Shown here in pieces: positions 37,439 to 51,548 of a stretch of DNA of 64,000 nucleotides; the stretch's first letter is position 1, and each line of letters opens with the position of its first letter. The notes under the pieces were generated by a model. It was given only the letters and a program-made list of their open reading frames with translations. It ran no database searches and was not told the origin of the DNA. This DNA is from Steromphala cineraria (lineage: Eukaryota > Mollusca > Gastropoda > Trochida > Trochidae). The DNA lies in the NCBI GenBank assembly GCA_916613615.1, contig OU744736.1, positions 53,573,600 to 53,637,599 on the forward strand, in the 5' to 3' direction. Made by a program: the position numbers and the translations under genes.

Positions 37439-38034
37439 TCCTCTCCCCACAAAAATACATTGCACATTGTTTGTATTGCTGTTTTTTAATTTAAAAGCAA
37501 TGAATATATTATATAGTGCATAAATTCAAAAATGTTATTATCTAGATGCTTAATGCACATTTAAGGTATAAGTTCTATTCAACTTGTAATAAATGCTTAA
37601 TATGCATATCCTTATCTGTGTTAAATTATTATTAGATTAATCAAATTTTAGTAACAAAATACAATTTCTGGATTCACTGGGGACTGTCTATTCTTATTTC
37701 ACAAGCAACAATATCCATATTCATATATCTTATCTTTAAATATTAGGTTCTTTTGTTTTTGATTGCAGTAGATACCTTTACGGAGAAAGTTCTCAGACTT
37801 ATACTATTTATTGTTCTGAAAATTTAAACAACAAGAAACCTCATTATTTTTCCCATGTTAATTGGTAAATATGTACAGAAAACATTGTCACCTTCAAAAA
37901 ACACCAAAAAACGTTTTCATCGGTCCTCTAATAACAAAGATATCGCCCTTCAAAGTGCGCAAATTTTAGGCTTCTCAATTTGACAGTCTGAAAAGGGATT
38001 CTACCGGATGAACTATATTGCCTTTACTGCGCAT

Positions 38035-38094
38035 GCGAGAAAGGGCGATGTGATGTGGCAGGTTATGATTGGCTGAGAGAAGTTTTACAGACTG
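38035..38094. repeat. 60-bp direct repeat, left copy
   Basis: Begins GCGAGAAAGGGCGATGTGAT. It matches 39569-39628 with no difference I can see and contains an ATTGG (CCAAT-type) core. Confidence 0.9.
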
Positions 38095-39146
38095 TGTATT
38101 ATTACATCATATACAGAACGGAAATGGGCCTAATCAATGTAAATATAACAGACAATGGTGATAAATAAACAGAATATACATGTTTTAGCACGATTCATCT
38201 GTCCGGCAATAAAACAGAGTAGTAATTATGGCACATTGTAACTGATTGTGTAATTACAGGCCTAGGGAGTCGCGCTTGGGATATTTCACACTTTTTGACA
38301 ATGTTGTTACAAGAATTAGGGGATGTTGTTTTAGAGATCAAGCATGTCTGCCCATCTATGACACGCCCAGTTGTCAAAGCACTAGTCATCCATTGGTCAA
38401 CAATAAGACAAACTAGATCCAATAAAAAATTAAACATTTAGAATTTATCATTTGCATTGCATCTGTCTTGAGATGAACACATTCAGTACAGACACATGAG
38501 ATGGAGTATTTTGCGTTTACAGTGACTTCAATAAGGTAGGCTTTGGTCACATGATATATATATATATGTAAACTAAACTTTGTGCATTCAAACTTATATG
38601 TATACATATTTGTTATTTCAGGCAGTTGTTTGCCTTAGAAGTTTACAAATATTTAAAATTTAAAATAACATTATCTCAAACAAAGATATAGAATGGTATT
38701 TATTTTACGCTGATGAGTTGTCTCTTTGTAAACTAACATTGTTTCTTTATTTGATTGAGAAACGCTCAAGACATGATGAAACATGGTGTCAAAAGGTGTA
38801 TCAAATTGTATTGCGAACTTAATACAATTTCATGACATGATGCCTCAATGACACTCACTTTCCGAATAGTTCGTAGTGTGTATATAGCAAAACCTCATTC
38901 AGATTATATAAAATTACTTCAGAATTATTCATAAGTTCCTTAAAACATTTCACTAACTTGTTTAATTTGTCTTCAATTTTATCTGGTCACTCATCACAAA
39001 ATGTAAACTTAGAACTACTAAATTCAAAACATAACTATACCGTAATATCTAAGAGATTTTCAAAACACGATTGAATATTAAGATTTTGCCTTGATGAAAT
39101 ATCCTTATGTTTATACCATTAATGAAGATATAACCTTAGCATTAAA

Positions 39147-39458
39147 TTGCTTTGTTGTATGTTTTCGAAAATCGTTGTTTCAATACTGTCACTGTATATG
39201 ATATGTGTACTGATCTGTCCATGTTTATGTTACGTCACTATTTTGTTAGGGAGCGGCATAAATATAAACATATACCACGTTTCTTTTTTTAAAATAGATA
39301 TGCGAAACATAGTTCTATTACAGGGCTATGACAAACCATGTAGTCTCATTGATGAATTGACTTTAGATCCCTCTGTAGAAGCCGTGATTAAGCTATCAAC
39401 AGTCAAAAAGATTCAACCAAAATTAGTAAATGTCTTCATTATATGTCTCACTAACTAA
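39147..39458 (+). other. Unrecognised 103-codon ORF inside the 1.94-kb element
   Basis: The N-terminal half is hydrophobic. The C-terminal half (from residue 53, RNIVLLQGYDKPCSL) has protein-like composition. It sits between a splice-acceptor-like CTATTACAG|GG near 39322 and a donor-like TTA|GTAAAT near 39425, so an exon coding about 35 residues is conceivable. I recognise no family. Chance ORF and captured exon are both possible. Confidence 0.25.
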
Positions 39459-39568
39459 CCGTCATACTTGAAAGTTGTTTTCTTTGTTTGTATAGTAATT
39501 ATACGCCAAGTAAGTAAGTGACCGCTTGACTCAATACTGTAAAAAATAGCAATAGCCTGACCAGTTTG

Positions 39569-39628
39569 GCGAGAAAGGGCGATGTGATGTGGCAGGTTAT
39601 GATTGGCTGAGAGAAGTTTTACAGACTG
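39569..39628. repeat. 60-bp direct repeat, right copy
   Basis: Partner of 38035-38094. The 1474 bp between the copies could be captured sequence or half of a tandem duplication. Confidence 0.9.
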
Positions 39629-40117
39629 AACATATGATGTTTGTTTTCAAAGTCATTAAATGACTATTTTGCGCATGTTTTTGAACAAACAAAATATCGA
39701 TGTTATCTCAAGATATCTTTCTGTATCCATTTCTGCATTGTGTACCCCCTCAGGGTTACATGTTGTTTAAGAAACATAGTTTCATGTCATTCTTTTTTTA
39801 TTTAAAATAAATCATAGCCCTTTAATCAAAATTCTCGATTTTAATGCTTTGCCTTGAAGCATACTCTGATGATATAAGATCCCCTGATTAAAAATGTAAA
39901 ATGTACAGGATTTGAAGGACTTGCTCAAAAGTAATTTTTTTCAGAGCATAAAATCCAAATCTCTCTTTCACCCTTCATCAAATGTGTTTCTCTGCATACA
40001 TGTATTCCCTTGGTTCTAACAATTGTCATAGAAATGTTATCATTCTCTGAAAGTTTGTCACCAGAGCCTTCTGAATGATAGAGGTTCCGGGTCATTATCT
40101 TCTTATAACGAGCATTT

Positions 40118-40225
40118 CAATTCATTACTTTGTACTGGCCAGGATCTCTCATGGTCCCCCTCGGCTACGCCTCTAGCAGCGTAATAAAACTTTAGAATAT
40201 TAGCTGTAAGGGCCTTAACAGTGCC
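40118..40225. repeat. Conserved inter-monomer block, copy A3
   Basis: A-type copy with one C substitution in GCAGCGTAATAAAAC. Confidence 0.7.
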
Positions 40226-40451
40226 TAAACGATTTAATTAAGCAAAGGTCAATTTTCTAATAGTGATCACCTGTCGAGAAAAATCAATCTGCAGTCACCA
40301 CCTAAGGCAGTCCTTCAATGGTATTTGAAATTAACCAGAGCCAGGCTTTCCATTTAGATCATGGATAACAAAAGATTTCGTGAATTATGACATGTAATGG
40401 AATTTTTGTTTTTGAAGGACAAAATAGGTAAGTCAATATTTTTAAATCTTA

Positions 40452-43400
40452 ACGCTAGTTGAAATGAAAAGATTTCATGACAAACTGTGCAGTGGAGTTG
40501 TAGAGAGAACAATTTTGGATCATCTCTGGGGTTTTTTCTCATTGATATTGAGCATCGTTTTTATGTGGATTTTATGTATATCATAGATATTAGTTGGTAT
40601 ACTATAATTTATCACGTTCCGTCATTGTGTTATCTAGTAGTTGACAAATGTTAACAAACCCAAAGGTGCTGTATTATTATGTGAATCACTAAGCACTTAA
40701 TAATCTGTCAGAGGGGCCCCGATTTTGCAATGTCAGCATCAGATTAATAATTATATTGTAATCTGTTTTACCTGTTAATTATAGAGATATATATTAGATG
40801 CCACAACTACACAGACTGAGTTTGTAACGTATCATATGGAAAGAATGAGACATATATATTTGGTAAATGACATAAGAATATAAGGTTTATATAACATATT
40901 GCTACACCGTGTAGTACCGTGTATCTGCTTTGATATATGTGGACTTCGTGAAGTAAAAGATCACATCCGAATACATCTTGTTGTCAATTCAAGACCCAGC
41001 AGGTTATTTGTTTAGAATTGTGATTGAGCGTATCTGCTATGATATATGTGAACTAAAATTCAAAAGTGATTTTACAATGATTCATGATCATTTATCTGAT
41101 AATATGGAAGATGTTTTCAGCAGTTGGTTTTGCTGATGATATATTATAATGGATAGATTTATTCATTGTTTAGGTTATTTTTATATTGTCTACAATTAGG
41201 AGATAATAAATGTCAAAGCTTCTGTTTGTTAAATATTTACTCATGTTCATAATGTTCCTAAAGATATATGTTGTATTGACCAGATTTGGAAGTTGTGATA
41301 TTCAAGCATTCATTGTCAAACACCCGATTCTAATTTTTAATCAACCTTTTGACGGAATTGCATTTTATCATTGATATTTGATAAAATGGACAATGCATTT
41401 TGTAGGAAAAAGTCCTTGAAAGTCAAAATAATTTTTACTTTTGCTTTTACAAGATGATTTTAAGAACCTGTATTCAATTAAAATGATCATTTATCTTCAA
41501 TGTCCCTGCTTCTGCAATTATGAATACCTTCGTTTTTTAGGTTTGATATTATCTTCATGCACAACCAGTAAACAACAATCAATAATGGTTCAGCAGTTTC
41601 ATATGGTTAAACTGTTAATGTTAAGCTAACTTCTCAGGTTTTCATTTCATTAGGATGATAGTATTTCCCTCTGTTAGGAAGATACACAAGGCTCAAAAAG
41701 AGTACTCATCAACAACAAACATTCCATCAAGCAAAACATAAATCTTTATCTAGCTATAGATTGCCATTCAAAGGTCTTTCAATCCTGATCAGGTTTATTG
41801 TGTAATTATCTGTGCATGGTCATCCTTTGGTTAATACAGAAACAAATTCTGAAAATTGAATTAGGAATTATCGTGACATTATTAATACTTTTATCCTTGT
41901 TTATCTTTTTCATGGTGGTAAAGAAACGATGTAACCAAGTAAACAAGAAAGATTTAAAGCAGGATTTTCTAAAGTTTTTTTGTGACGTCAAGGCTAACAC
42001 GATTTTAAAAGGAAAAAAACAAAAAATTCAATTTAGTGTAGACAAACGCTATTCCCTTTTCATCATGTTTGCAAGGGACGCATATAAATAGTTTTATAAA
42101 CGTTAGTTGAAATCGAAATATTTCATGACAAACTGTGCAGTTCAGTTGCAGAGAGAACAATTTGGATCAAATCTGGGTTTTTGCTCATTGATATTGAGCA
42201 TCGTTTTTACATGGATTTTTTAAAATCGTGGATATGAATTGGTATACTATAATTTATCCCTTACATCGTAGAGTTTTCTAGTAGTTGACAAATGTAATAA
42301 AACCCACAATTATATAAAGACCCCGATTCTGCAATGTCAGCATCAGATTAATAATAAAATTGTAAATTGTTTTACCTCTGAAGACTTTGTGCTACATGTT
42401 TATATATTGTATATGACAGATAGTTGATGCCAAAACTAAAACAAATTAAAAACAGAGTTTGTAACGTATCTTGTGGAACGAATGAGAAATTTGTATTTGG
42501 AAAATTACATATCATTAAAAGATTTATTTTTACCTCCTCTACTGGTGAAAACAAAAGAATATTGAGTTCATCTTGCTTTAGTTGCAATAACAACAAGATA
42601 ATGCAGACATGTTTTATGAAGTAACAGATCAGAGCAGAATACATCGTTGTTGTCAATTCAAGACCCAGCAGGTTATTTGTTTAGAATTGTGATATGATAG
42701 CGTATCTGCTAAGATATATGTGGACTAAAACTCAAAAGTGATTTTACAATGATTCATGATCATTTATCTGATAATATGGAAGATCCTTTCAGTAGTTGGT
42801 TTTGCTTATGATAAATAATAATGGATAGATTAATTCATGCTTTAGGTTATTTCTATATTGTTAAACTATAAACTATATTGTTATACTGTTAAAGCTGATA
42901 AAATGGACAATGCATTCTGTAGGAAAGGGTCCTTAAAAGTACAATAAAAATACTCTTGCTTTTACAAGATATGATTTAAAGATCCTATATTGAATTATAA
43001 TGATAATTTGTCTTCAATGTCCCTGCTTCTAACCATTGTGGTTTTGAGGTTTAATATTACAATCAAGAAAATAATTTATCTCGATGCACAACCAGTGAAC
43101 ACCAATAAATATTGGTTCAGCAGTTTCATATTGATCTATAAACTGATGATGTTAAGCTAACTTCTCAGGTTTCATTTTGTCAGGATGATAATATTCCCCC
43201 TTACTGGGAAGATACACACGGCTCAGAAAGAGTCATTCATCAACAATAAACATTCCATCACGCAAAACATAATTCATCATCTAGATTTTCATTCAAACTT
43301 CTTCCAATCCTGATCAGCTTTATTGTGTATATGTTAATCTGTATAATAAAGTGCATGGTCTTCCTTTGGTTAATCCAGAAAAAATTCTGTAAAATCGAAT

Positions 43401-43700
43401 AAGGAATTATCGTGACACTATGAATACCATTATCCTTGTTTATCTGTTTCATGGTGGTAATGAATCGATGTTACCAAAAAAGCAAAATAGATTCAAAGCA
43501 GGATTTTCCTAAGCTTCTTGTGACATCAAGGCTAAGACGATTTTGTAAGGAAACACGATAAATTTCAATTTATTGTTGTGAAGTGCTATTCTCTTTTCAT
43601 TATCTTTATAATAGACGCATATAAATCTGAAAAAGACAGTGGGAATTTGATCAAATCACACGTGTTCACCCGCTAAAATTATTACTGTCCAGTATTTTCA
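40452..43700. repeat. Nested ~1.65-kb tandem duplication in unit 3
   Basis: Copies start near 40452 and 42102. It is the counterpart of the duplication at 25051-28250 and is inherited with it. The small ORFs at 41798 and 43258 match those at 26401 and 12191 in other units and reflect repeat homology. Confidence 0.85.
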
Positions 43701-45634
43701 GTAAACTTGATATCAAGTTTTATTTCATGATAATTAAGGTCATAACTAAATAAATCCCCCGAGGAAAGAATGAGAATGTTTTCAAAGAAATCATAACCTG
43801 GAGAATTGCGTTCTATGCTCGAAATCCCATCGAACTCCCTTGTTTTTCATCTAAGGATTCATCCGGGAATAAGAGCTGTGAAGAATAAAGGGTTTTCTTA
43901 TGAAAGGTTACATGTTGAGACTCTCCGCTCCTGTGAATACATATACTTTTCTATTTGCAGGAATATTGATACAGCTCAGATACAAAAACATTGCAGTTAT
44001 GGGTCTTTGAAAATGCATTTATTGATATTCAGGCTTATCAATAGTAAAAACTACAAAGGCAAGTTGGTTGTTGACTATATTTAGATATTGAATTGATTAT
44101 CATTTTATTTGAAACGAACGATTCCTTCGTGTTTTGAGATTTAATTCAATCATTTGCAGCAGAGTAGCATTGCATCTATAAGTATGTTTCGTTACAAACT
44201 GTAATTGCTTACATATATATTTGATGATAGGCTTGTCTATTTCATAACTTTTTTAAAATGTCTGTTTAGTTGACCCTCGAAAACACAGTTTGCGGACAAC
44301 AATTTTAACTTAAATTGCAACTCTCTTTAAATTAAATCTTATGTGAAATGGTGTTTATCTTAAACAAAAAACATTAAAACCCTTCCACAGTACTTATCTA
44401 AATTATAAAATATTGATACTCTTTACCTAATTTTAGCAAAACGTGTGAAAATACAATGTTCTGCTCTATGGGAAGTAACTAATTCAGCTTTGGTAGAGAT
44501 GTGGATGGATTGAACTTCCATTGAAGAATGACAATGAAAATTAAGCGCCGTTTCAAACAATATTCTGATCTGGTTTAAGTCTTGTGGATATCACTTTTGA
44601 ATCAAAAGGACAAGTTGCATTGGTATTTTGTTTGAATTACGGTTCAAATCCTTGTTTTCAGATGATTTGTTGAACCACATTAGATTGACTTCATCACTTT
44701 GTTTTTAATTTGCTTTATACAAAATCAAATTTCTAGGAGAATGATTGCTATATAATTTTCAAAGGAATTAAAAGCTGTTGTCAGAGAGAACACGTTCTGT
44801 ACCATGATGGATGCATCTTCCCTAAAGATTGATAGCATGCCAATTTGATGTTATTAGCGATATTAATACATACTTGGCAGACATCATGATAGCATTCGTG
44901 AGGTTCTGCTGTTGTCCTCCTGAAAGAAGACAAAATCTGACATGTTAGTCAAATAGGTTTATTTACTTGCGTCCTTTGACTACTTAAAACTTTCGTTCAC
45001 AAACTGCAGTCTCATTGGACTGTATCACATAGAGGTAATATCTAGTTATGCTAACAATATTTACACAGTGAGTAGTAGCGATCTGACAAGCACTTACATG
45101 TAGAAGGCTGTGATTGCACTACACTGCAACAGACTGGTTGCTAGGTTTCTTTAAATGAGTGGTTGATCAGATCATACATGTAGTTCAAACAAAGACAGCA
45201 TATCAATCTTAATCACAGACAACTTGATGAAATCAACTTAAAACCATCACTCCATAAAGTAGAGCATTATCACTCTTACATTGTACATTCCATCAGATGT
45301 CACCATTCCAAAAAGTTGTTTTGTTAGCATATGCACTGATTGGTTGATATTCACATCCTGACATCCAAACTGCCATGGTCCATTGGACGAAAGACTTTAT
45401 AAAATTGATATTTGTAAAGCTTAAAAACAGATTAGCCATAACCAGTTGCAAAAAGGAGATTGTCCTGTTAACACTATATAACTATATACTAATGCATTAC
45501 GTATTTGATTGTTGTGTAACTAAAATATATTTCACAAACCTAGTAACTTGAAAAAAATATTGTGATGTCAAAAGAATTGACGTCAAGGAATTTTAAGATG
45601 TATGTGATATCATTTGATGTATGTTATATAGGTA

Positions 45635-45807
45635 CAGTATAACACGGATATAGCGAACTCGGATACAGCGAACAATCAGATAAAACGAACAAATTTTCAA
45701 GTCCTGTCCTATATAATATCCTTTAAATTATATGCGTATAGCAAACACCGGATATTGCGAACTAAATTCTTTGGTCCCTTGGACTGCGTTTTATCCGAGT
45801 TCTACTG
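45635..45807. mobile_element. TA-flanked pogo/Tigger-like MITE, copy in B3
   Basis: Same 173-bp length and same site as the B2 copy (30366-30538), with TA at 45633-45634 and 45808-45809. It differs by scattered substitutions (for example GATACAGCG for GATATAGCG). It was inherited through unit duplication and did not insert independently. Confidence 0.85.
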
Positions 45808-48800
45808 TATTTAGAAAATCTGCGATCAGAGCGATATTTCTGAGGTTATTTAGCTTCGTCTGAAGAAAATATCTCATACTGTTTGTAGAATAAAGGTCGC
45901 TTTGTGCAATTGCAGTAGCTTCTCTCTTTCCGTGACCTTACAAACCATCACCATAGTGAAGAGACAAATAGTTTGAATGTTTGGAAAAGTTACTTTCCTA
46001 AAGGAGACAGCATGTTGACATAAGACTTACCAAAAGCCATCACCGGCTTTCAGCTGTCAGTCAATGGACGTGATTGTGTCACCTTACTTACAGGACCAGC
46101 TGTTAGTTAGCTGCCGAGAAAGTTTATCAGTAAAAACAAGATCCTCTGTAGAGTAAAAGCTCTTCACTCAGATGTTCATTGTCACAGTGACTGTCGGTAT
46201 AGAAAGTGTTTTAATGAAAGACCATAGAGAGTACTGTGCAATTCTACTAATCCCATGATGAGAAGAATTGATGTCATTGTCATATTTAACATGTGAATCA
46301 AATGATTTTTTCGCACTTGTAATTATCTTCCTAATATCTTGAAAGTATTATGCTTTCTGCTTTCTGCACTGGTATTCATTATTATTTCGATCTGTTGTAA
46401 TACATTATCGTCATTAAGTTGTTCAATAGATTACAGTTGCATTTCACGATAATAATTACAATCCCAATATCCTGAAAATAGGAATAATCGTCTCCTGCTT
46501 TCTGCACCTTTGTCATTTGTCTTTCTATCTGTTGTATTAAGTTATCATTATTAAATTATTCCATATAGATTTTCATGACCCTGGTCGCCAATTTTCTAAT
46601 TACTGAATATCTGAATATTATTACTTAAGATAATGAATTAACCTTTGCTTTCATGAAAACTAATCTGATCTCATAAAAATGTAAAGATGAATTTTTCAAT
46701 TAGTTTACAGGAAAGTCCTTGCATTCCTTTATACTTACAAAGTTCAACGTTATTCTCAGTAATGCATCATAATGATTTTCCAAACATATATATATATATT
46801 TTCCTGACATTTGTACAAAGGATACATTTACAATTTCTCAGCAGAAATTATGTACATGTATATCCTGACAACATAAACAATATACACAGCTAATGTCAAA
46901 GGTGCTAATAGATGACTCACCAATTCAAAATGACCTCAAAATAGTGTAAGAATTCAAACATTGCAGAGGACAAACACAATAAAGTCGAAGTTTTATGAAT
47001 AGATTATATCCTTTCACATTTCCGTTAAAAATACCCACATCTTTATCATTACGAAAAATGTATACCATTTTCATGCTGCCATCATTCCAAATTTCATCAT
47101 TGAAAGACTTCAACCAATCAATTTTGGTAAGGGAAGAACTATTGCCTACAGGGACATAACATAAGACTACAGGGAAGTCCTACACACAGTAATTTGGCAC
47201 AGATAATTGGTTGATTCAAAAGTGTGAAAATCCTCTTAGCGGAGCAAACCTACCTATATAACACCCAACTACCGATTCATCTAAAGTTATCAAGCAGAAT
47301 TGTTGGTACCTTTTGTGGGCGATAGATATATGTATAAATTAAGATATCATATAAACCTAATGCTCTTACAGATTATATGTAATCAATATTACCTTTGCCT
47401 AGATAAGGTCAAATGACATAAGAGCTATTGAGATTCAAACATCCTTAAAGTTTACTGATAGGTGTGTTGCCCCTGATCAATTTATACACACCAAAACCTC
47501 TGCTATTACCATGCTGCTCTTAATTAAAACGTCATCAAATCCATCTTGATAAAGGAAGAACCATTGCCTTGCTACAGGGTCGTCCCATACAGGAAAATAT
47601 GCCATTGATAAACGGTTAATCAAAAATATTTAAAAAGTCTCCAAATTGAACCACCCCACACGCAACCAACCATAGAAACTTGCAGATTTCCCTTGAGCTG
47701 TATTAATAAATCATTTTTAATACAAAATCTTTGACGAGGGTTTAGTGATGGATTGTAGTAACTATCTTAAATTAGAGAGCAATAGATTCGTTTAGATGGA
47801 CATACGTTTGGCCACATTTTGACATAAGACAAAGTAGGCAAATTACTGTATCTGACATATCAGTATTCATCTTGGCAGAGAAAATCACCTTATTGTTTCA
47901 CTACGATAGACACCACAGCCTCCACGTTGTATACATGTGCTTAGTTTAGTATCCTCTATATATTTAAACCTGTATTGTCTCTCTTAGTGAGGGACTGACA
48001 AAAATCATTGTTTTATAGGCAAGAGTAATTATTCATAAAAAGATAGATTATCTTCCCAAATAAGTACATGTACTTTGCAAACTGTTTCTATTTCAAGCTC
48101 GACGACATGCTGTTTTATGTAAATGGCAATCATGAATAGACAACTTAGTCCACATATTTAAACTATGTTATTATTTACAGGATTAATTGCACATTTTGTA
48201 GTTAAAAAAACAGTTTCAAATTGATTTATACATTATCAAAATATTGTATGTTTTGACAAGAGGTTCTTTCCTTTGAATTTTATTTTGCGGTTGCAGTAAG
48301 AAATACAGTCGCAGCTCATTAAGTAACGACTGGATGATCACAATAGCTATATAAGTAAGGACTCTTTCAAGTCATATTTGTAATTTGTAACACATTTGAT
48401 TTGTGAAAGTAGAAATGTTGTATGATTAATGACGTTTGCCTCCTTTCTTTTTCTGAGAATAGTTTCATGTCATTATGTATCTATTTAAGGTAAACAATAG
48501 CAAATTATAAACCGATGGGTTGTGTGCGTCAAATAAAGGATATAAGCAATTATAGTAAGGTACTATCAGTCTTCAAAACATAACATTTAAATCCTCATTT
48601 TTAATGATATAACTACCAACATGCTGCGATGATATCATTTCCCTAGCAAAAGATGTATTATTCAAAAGGCACTTTTAACTTCAAAGTTATGTTTAACCCT
48701 CTTTGACAATCATTATTCTCTTACTTGACAAACATGTATTCCCTAGGTTCTTACAACTGTCATAGAAATTTCATTATTCTCTGAAAGATTGTAACCCAAG

Positions 48801-48852
48801 CCTCCTGAACGACATGCTTTCCGGTCATTATTGGTATCTTATAACGAATGCT

Positions 48853-48962
48853 TCATTTCATTACTTTGTACTGGTCCGGATCTCTCATGCTTCCTTCTCG
48901 GCTACGCCTCCAGCAGTGTAACAAAACTTTAGAATATCAGCTGTAAGGGCCTCAACAGTGCC
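48853..48962. repeat. Conserved inter-monomer block, copy B3
   Basis: Nearly identical to the B1 copy. Confidence 0.7.
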
Positions 48963-49780
48963 TCGCCGATTTAATTAAGTGAAGGTAAATTTTCTGATAG
49001 TGATCTCCTGTTGGGTAAAATCAATCTGCAGTTACCACCTACAGCGATCTGTCAATGGTATTTGACATAAACCAGATCCATACTTTGCATTTAGATCGTG
49101 GATAACAATGGAGTTTATAAATTATGATATGTTTTGGAAATTTTGTTTTGTGAACGACAAAATACGATAGTTAGGTCAATACTGTCATTGTCATTTGAAA
49201 CAAGAACCTTAATTTAAGGTTTACTTGGGAATATTGACACTAGTTGAAATCCATGATTTATGCATGACAAACTGTACAATGTAGTTCAGTTGTAGAGAGG
49301 GTCAAATTTGATGTGTTTCGATTGTTATTAAACATCGTTTTTATATATTGTTGTATCATAATCCATAACTTTTGTTACAGTGTTTGGTGTTTTAGTAGTA
49401 GACACATTTCCAAAATCCAAAGCTGGTTTATTCATATGTGAATAAAAAAAAATGGATAAAAAAAGGTTGGATTTCGCAATGTTTGAATCAAATAAATGAT
49501 TACATTAAAGATTGTTTAACCTTTGAAGAACTTGCTACATATCTATTTACTGGGATAGGAATACTAAGCTCATTTTAATTAAATTCCTACTATTCATTAA
49601 CTATTAAAAATAATAAGAAATTATTAGAAGACATTAACCACAGCAGTTGTCATTTCAGGATCCAAAAGGTAATTTGTTAAGACATATTTTTCCCAAATGT
49701 AATTGGGGTGTTTGCAAGAATCTTATAAAATATCTGTGATTGTACACTATTTCATGATCGTTTAATGCAAGCTGATAATT

Positions 49781-51548
49781 TTTATTATAGTAAAAAGGTG
49801 CACATTCATTGTTAAACAACAGACTAATTTATTATTAACTGTGTGTTTTATTCTATTGATACATTTGAAGCAATTACACTTCATCATTAATATTTAATAA
49901 AATTGACAATTCATTTTACTTGTTAGTGGTAAAAAGGCCTTGCATATCAAGATGATTTATACTTTTGCTTTGCAAGAACGCATATTGAATAAAACAAACA
50001 TTTATCTTTGATATCCCTGCTGTTGCAAGGTTGATACCATTTTTATTTTTTATATTTAAAGAATATAATATCTTCATGCACAACTAATTGATGGTTCAGC
50101 AGGTTCATATGAATCTAGAGACTGATTGTGTTTAAGTAACTTCTCAAGTTTTCATTTTATCAGGCTGATAATATTCCTCCCTACTGTGAAGATACACAAG
50201 CTCAGAAAGATTCATTCATCAACAAACAAAATTTCATCACGCCAAACATAAATCGTCATCTAAATTGCCATTCAAAGGTCTTTCAATCTTGATAAGTTTT
50301 ATTGTGTAATAACATGAAATGGTCTTTCTTTGTTTAATACAAAAAGTAATTCTGTAAAACTTAATTAGGAATTATCGTGACATTATAAATACCGATATCC
50401 TTGTTTATCTGTTTCATGGTGGTAATGAATCGATGTTACCAAGAAAACAAGAAAGATTTAAAGCAGGATTTTCTAAAGCTTTTTGTGACGTCAAGGCTAA
50501 TACGATATTTTAAGGAAACACGATAAATTTCAATTTAGTGTTGAGAAGTGCTATTCCCTTTTCATTATCCTTGCAAGGGACGCATATAATCCTAAATCAT
50601 TGATTTTATTTGACGGTGCGAATATGATCAAATCACACCTGTTTGCACGCTAAAATGATTACTTTGGAATATATTGAAAAGGTGCACATTTATTGTTGAA
50701 CACCAAATCATTAATTATTCACTGTGTGTTTTATTCTATTGATATATATGAATTAATTAAATTTCATCATTAATATTTGATAAAATTGACAATGCATTTA
50801 CTTGTTCGTGGTAAAAAGGCCTTGCAAATCAAGATGATTAATACTTTGTGTTTGCAAGAACGCATATTGAATTAAAATGAACATTAATCTTTGATACCCT
50901 GCTGTTGCAAGGTTGATAACATTTTTATTATTTTATTTCAAGAATATATTTCATCTTCATTCACAATTTATTGATTGTTCAGCAGATTCATATGAATCTT
51001 GATACTGATTATGTTTAGCTATCTTCTCAAGTTTTCATACTAAGCGAATATTATTCCTCCCTACTGTGGAGATACACAAGGCTCAGAAAGATTCATTCAT
51101 GAACCAAACAAAATTTCATCATGCCAAACATTAATCATCATCTAAATTGCCATGCAAAGGTCTATCAATCTTGATCAGCTTTGTTGGTAATAACTGGTTA
51201 TGGTCTTTCTTTGTTTAATACAAAAAGAAATTCAGTAAAATTAAGTTAGGAATTATCGTGACATTATAAATACCACTATCCTAGTTAATCTGTTTCATTG
51301 TGGTAATGAATCGATGCTACCAAGAAAACTAAAAAGATTTAAAGCAAGATTTTCTAAAGTGTTTTGTGACCTCAAGGCTAGAATGATTTTCTTAGGAAAA
51401 GCGATAAATTTCAATTTAGTGTTGAGAAGTGCTATTCTATTTTTATTATCCTTTCAAGGGACGCATATAATCCTAAAGAATGGTCTTATTTGAGGGTGTG
51501 AATCTGATCAAATCACACCTGTTCGCCTGGTAAATTGATTACTTTCCA
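49781..51548. repeat. Nested 884-bp tandem duplication, unit 4 only
   Basis: AAAAGGTGCACATT...ATTGTT begins both copies (about 49792 and 50676). Each ends in GATTACTTT (near 50660 and 51541). The copies have diverged noticeably, so the event is not very recent. Confidence 0.85.

Larger units (their letters stand above)
37828..39766. mobile_element. 1.94-kb TTAA-flanked non-autonomous element with internal 60-bp direct repeats
   Basis: Left end ACAACAAGAAACC and right end, inverted, ACAACATGTAACC form short terminal inverted repeats. TTAA lies on both sides (37824-37827, 39767-39770). A1 and A4 have no insert between CTGAAAATT and GAAACATAG. Identical 60-bp direct repeats occur inside (38035-38094, 39569-39628). 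The interior has an exon-like ORF (39147-39458, 103 codons) that I do not recognise, and no identifiable transposase. It may be a MITE that acquired about 1.5 kb of other DNA. Confidence 0.75.
34196..40940. repeat. Monomer A3 of the dimeric tandem array
   Basis: Mostly resembles A2, for example in the shared ACAGGCTAAGACGATTCTC deletion form near 35130. A patch at about 36.0-36.85 kb instead matches A1 and includes the shared TTAA-flanked MITE. It is interrupted by the 1.94-kb element at 37828-39766 and has a 23-C homopolymer at 37416. No host gene is supported. Confidence 0.85.
40941..49550. repeat. Monomer B3 of the dimeric tandem array
   Basis: Very similar to B2 throughout, including the MRMF block at 43768 with the same internal stop, the nested duplication and the TA-flanked MITE. 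No host gene is supported. Confidence 0.85.
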
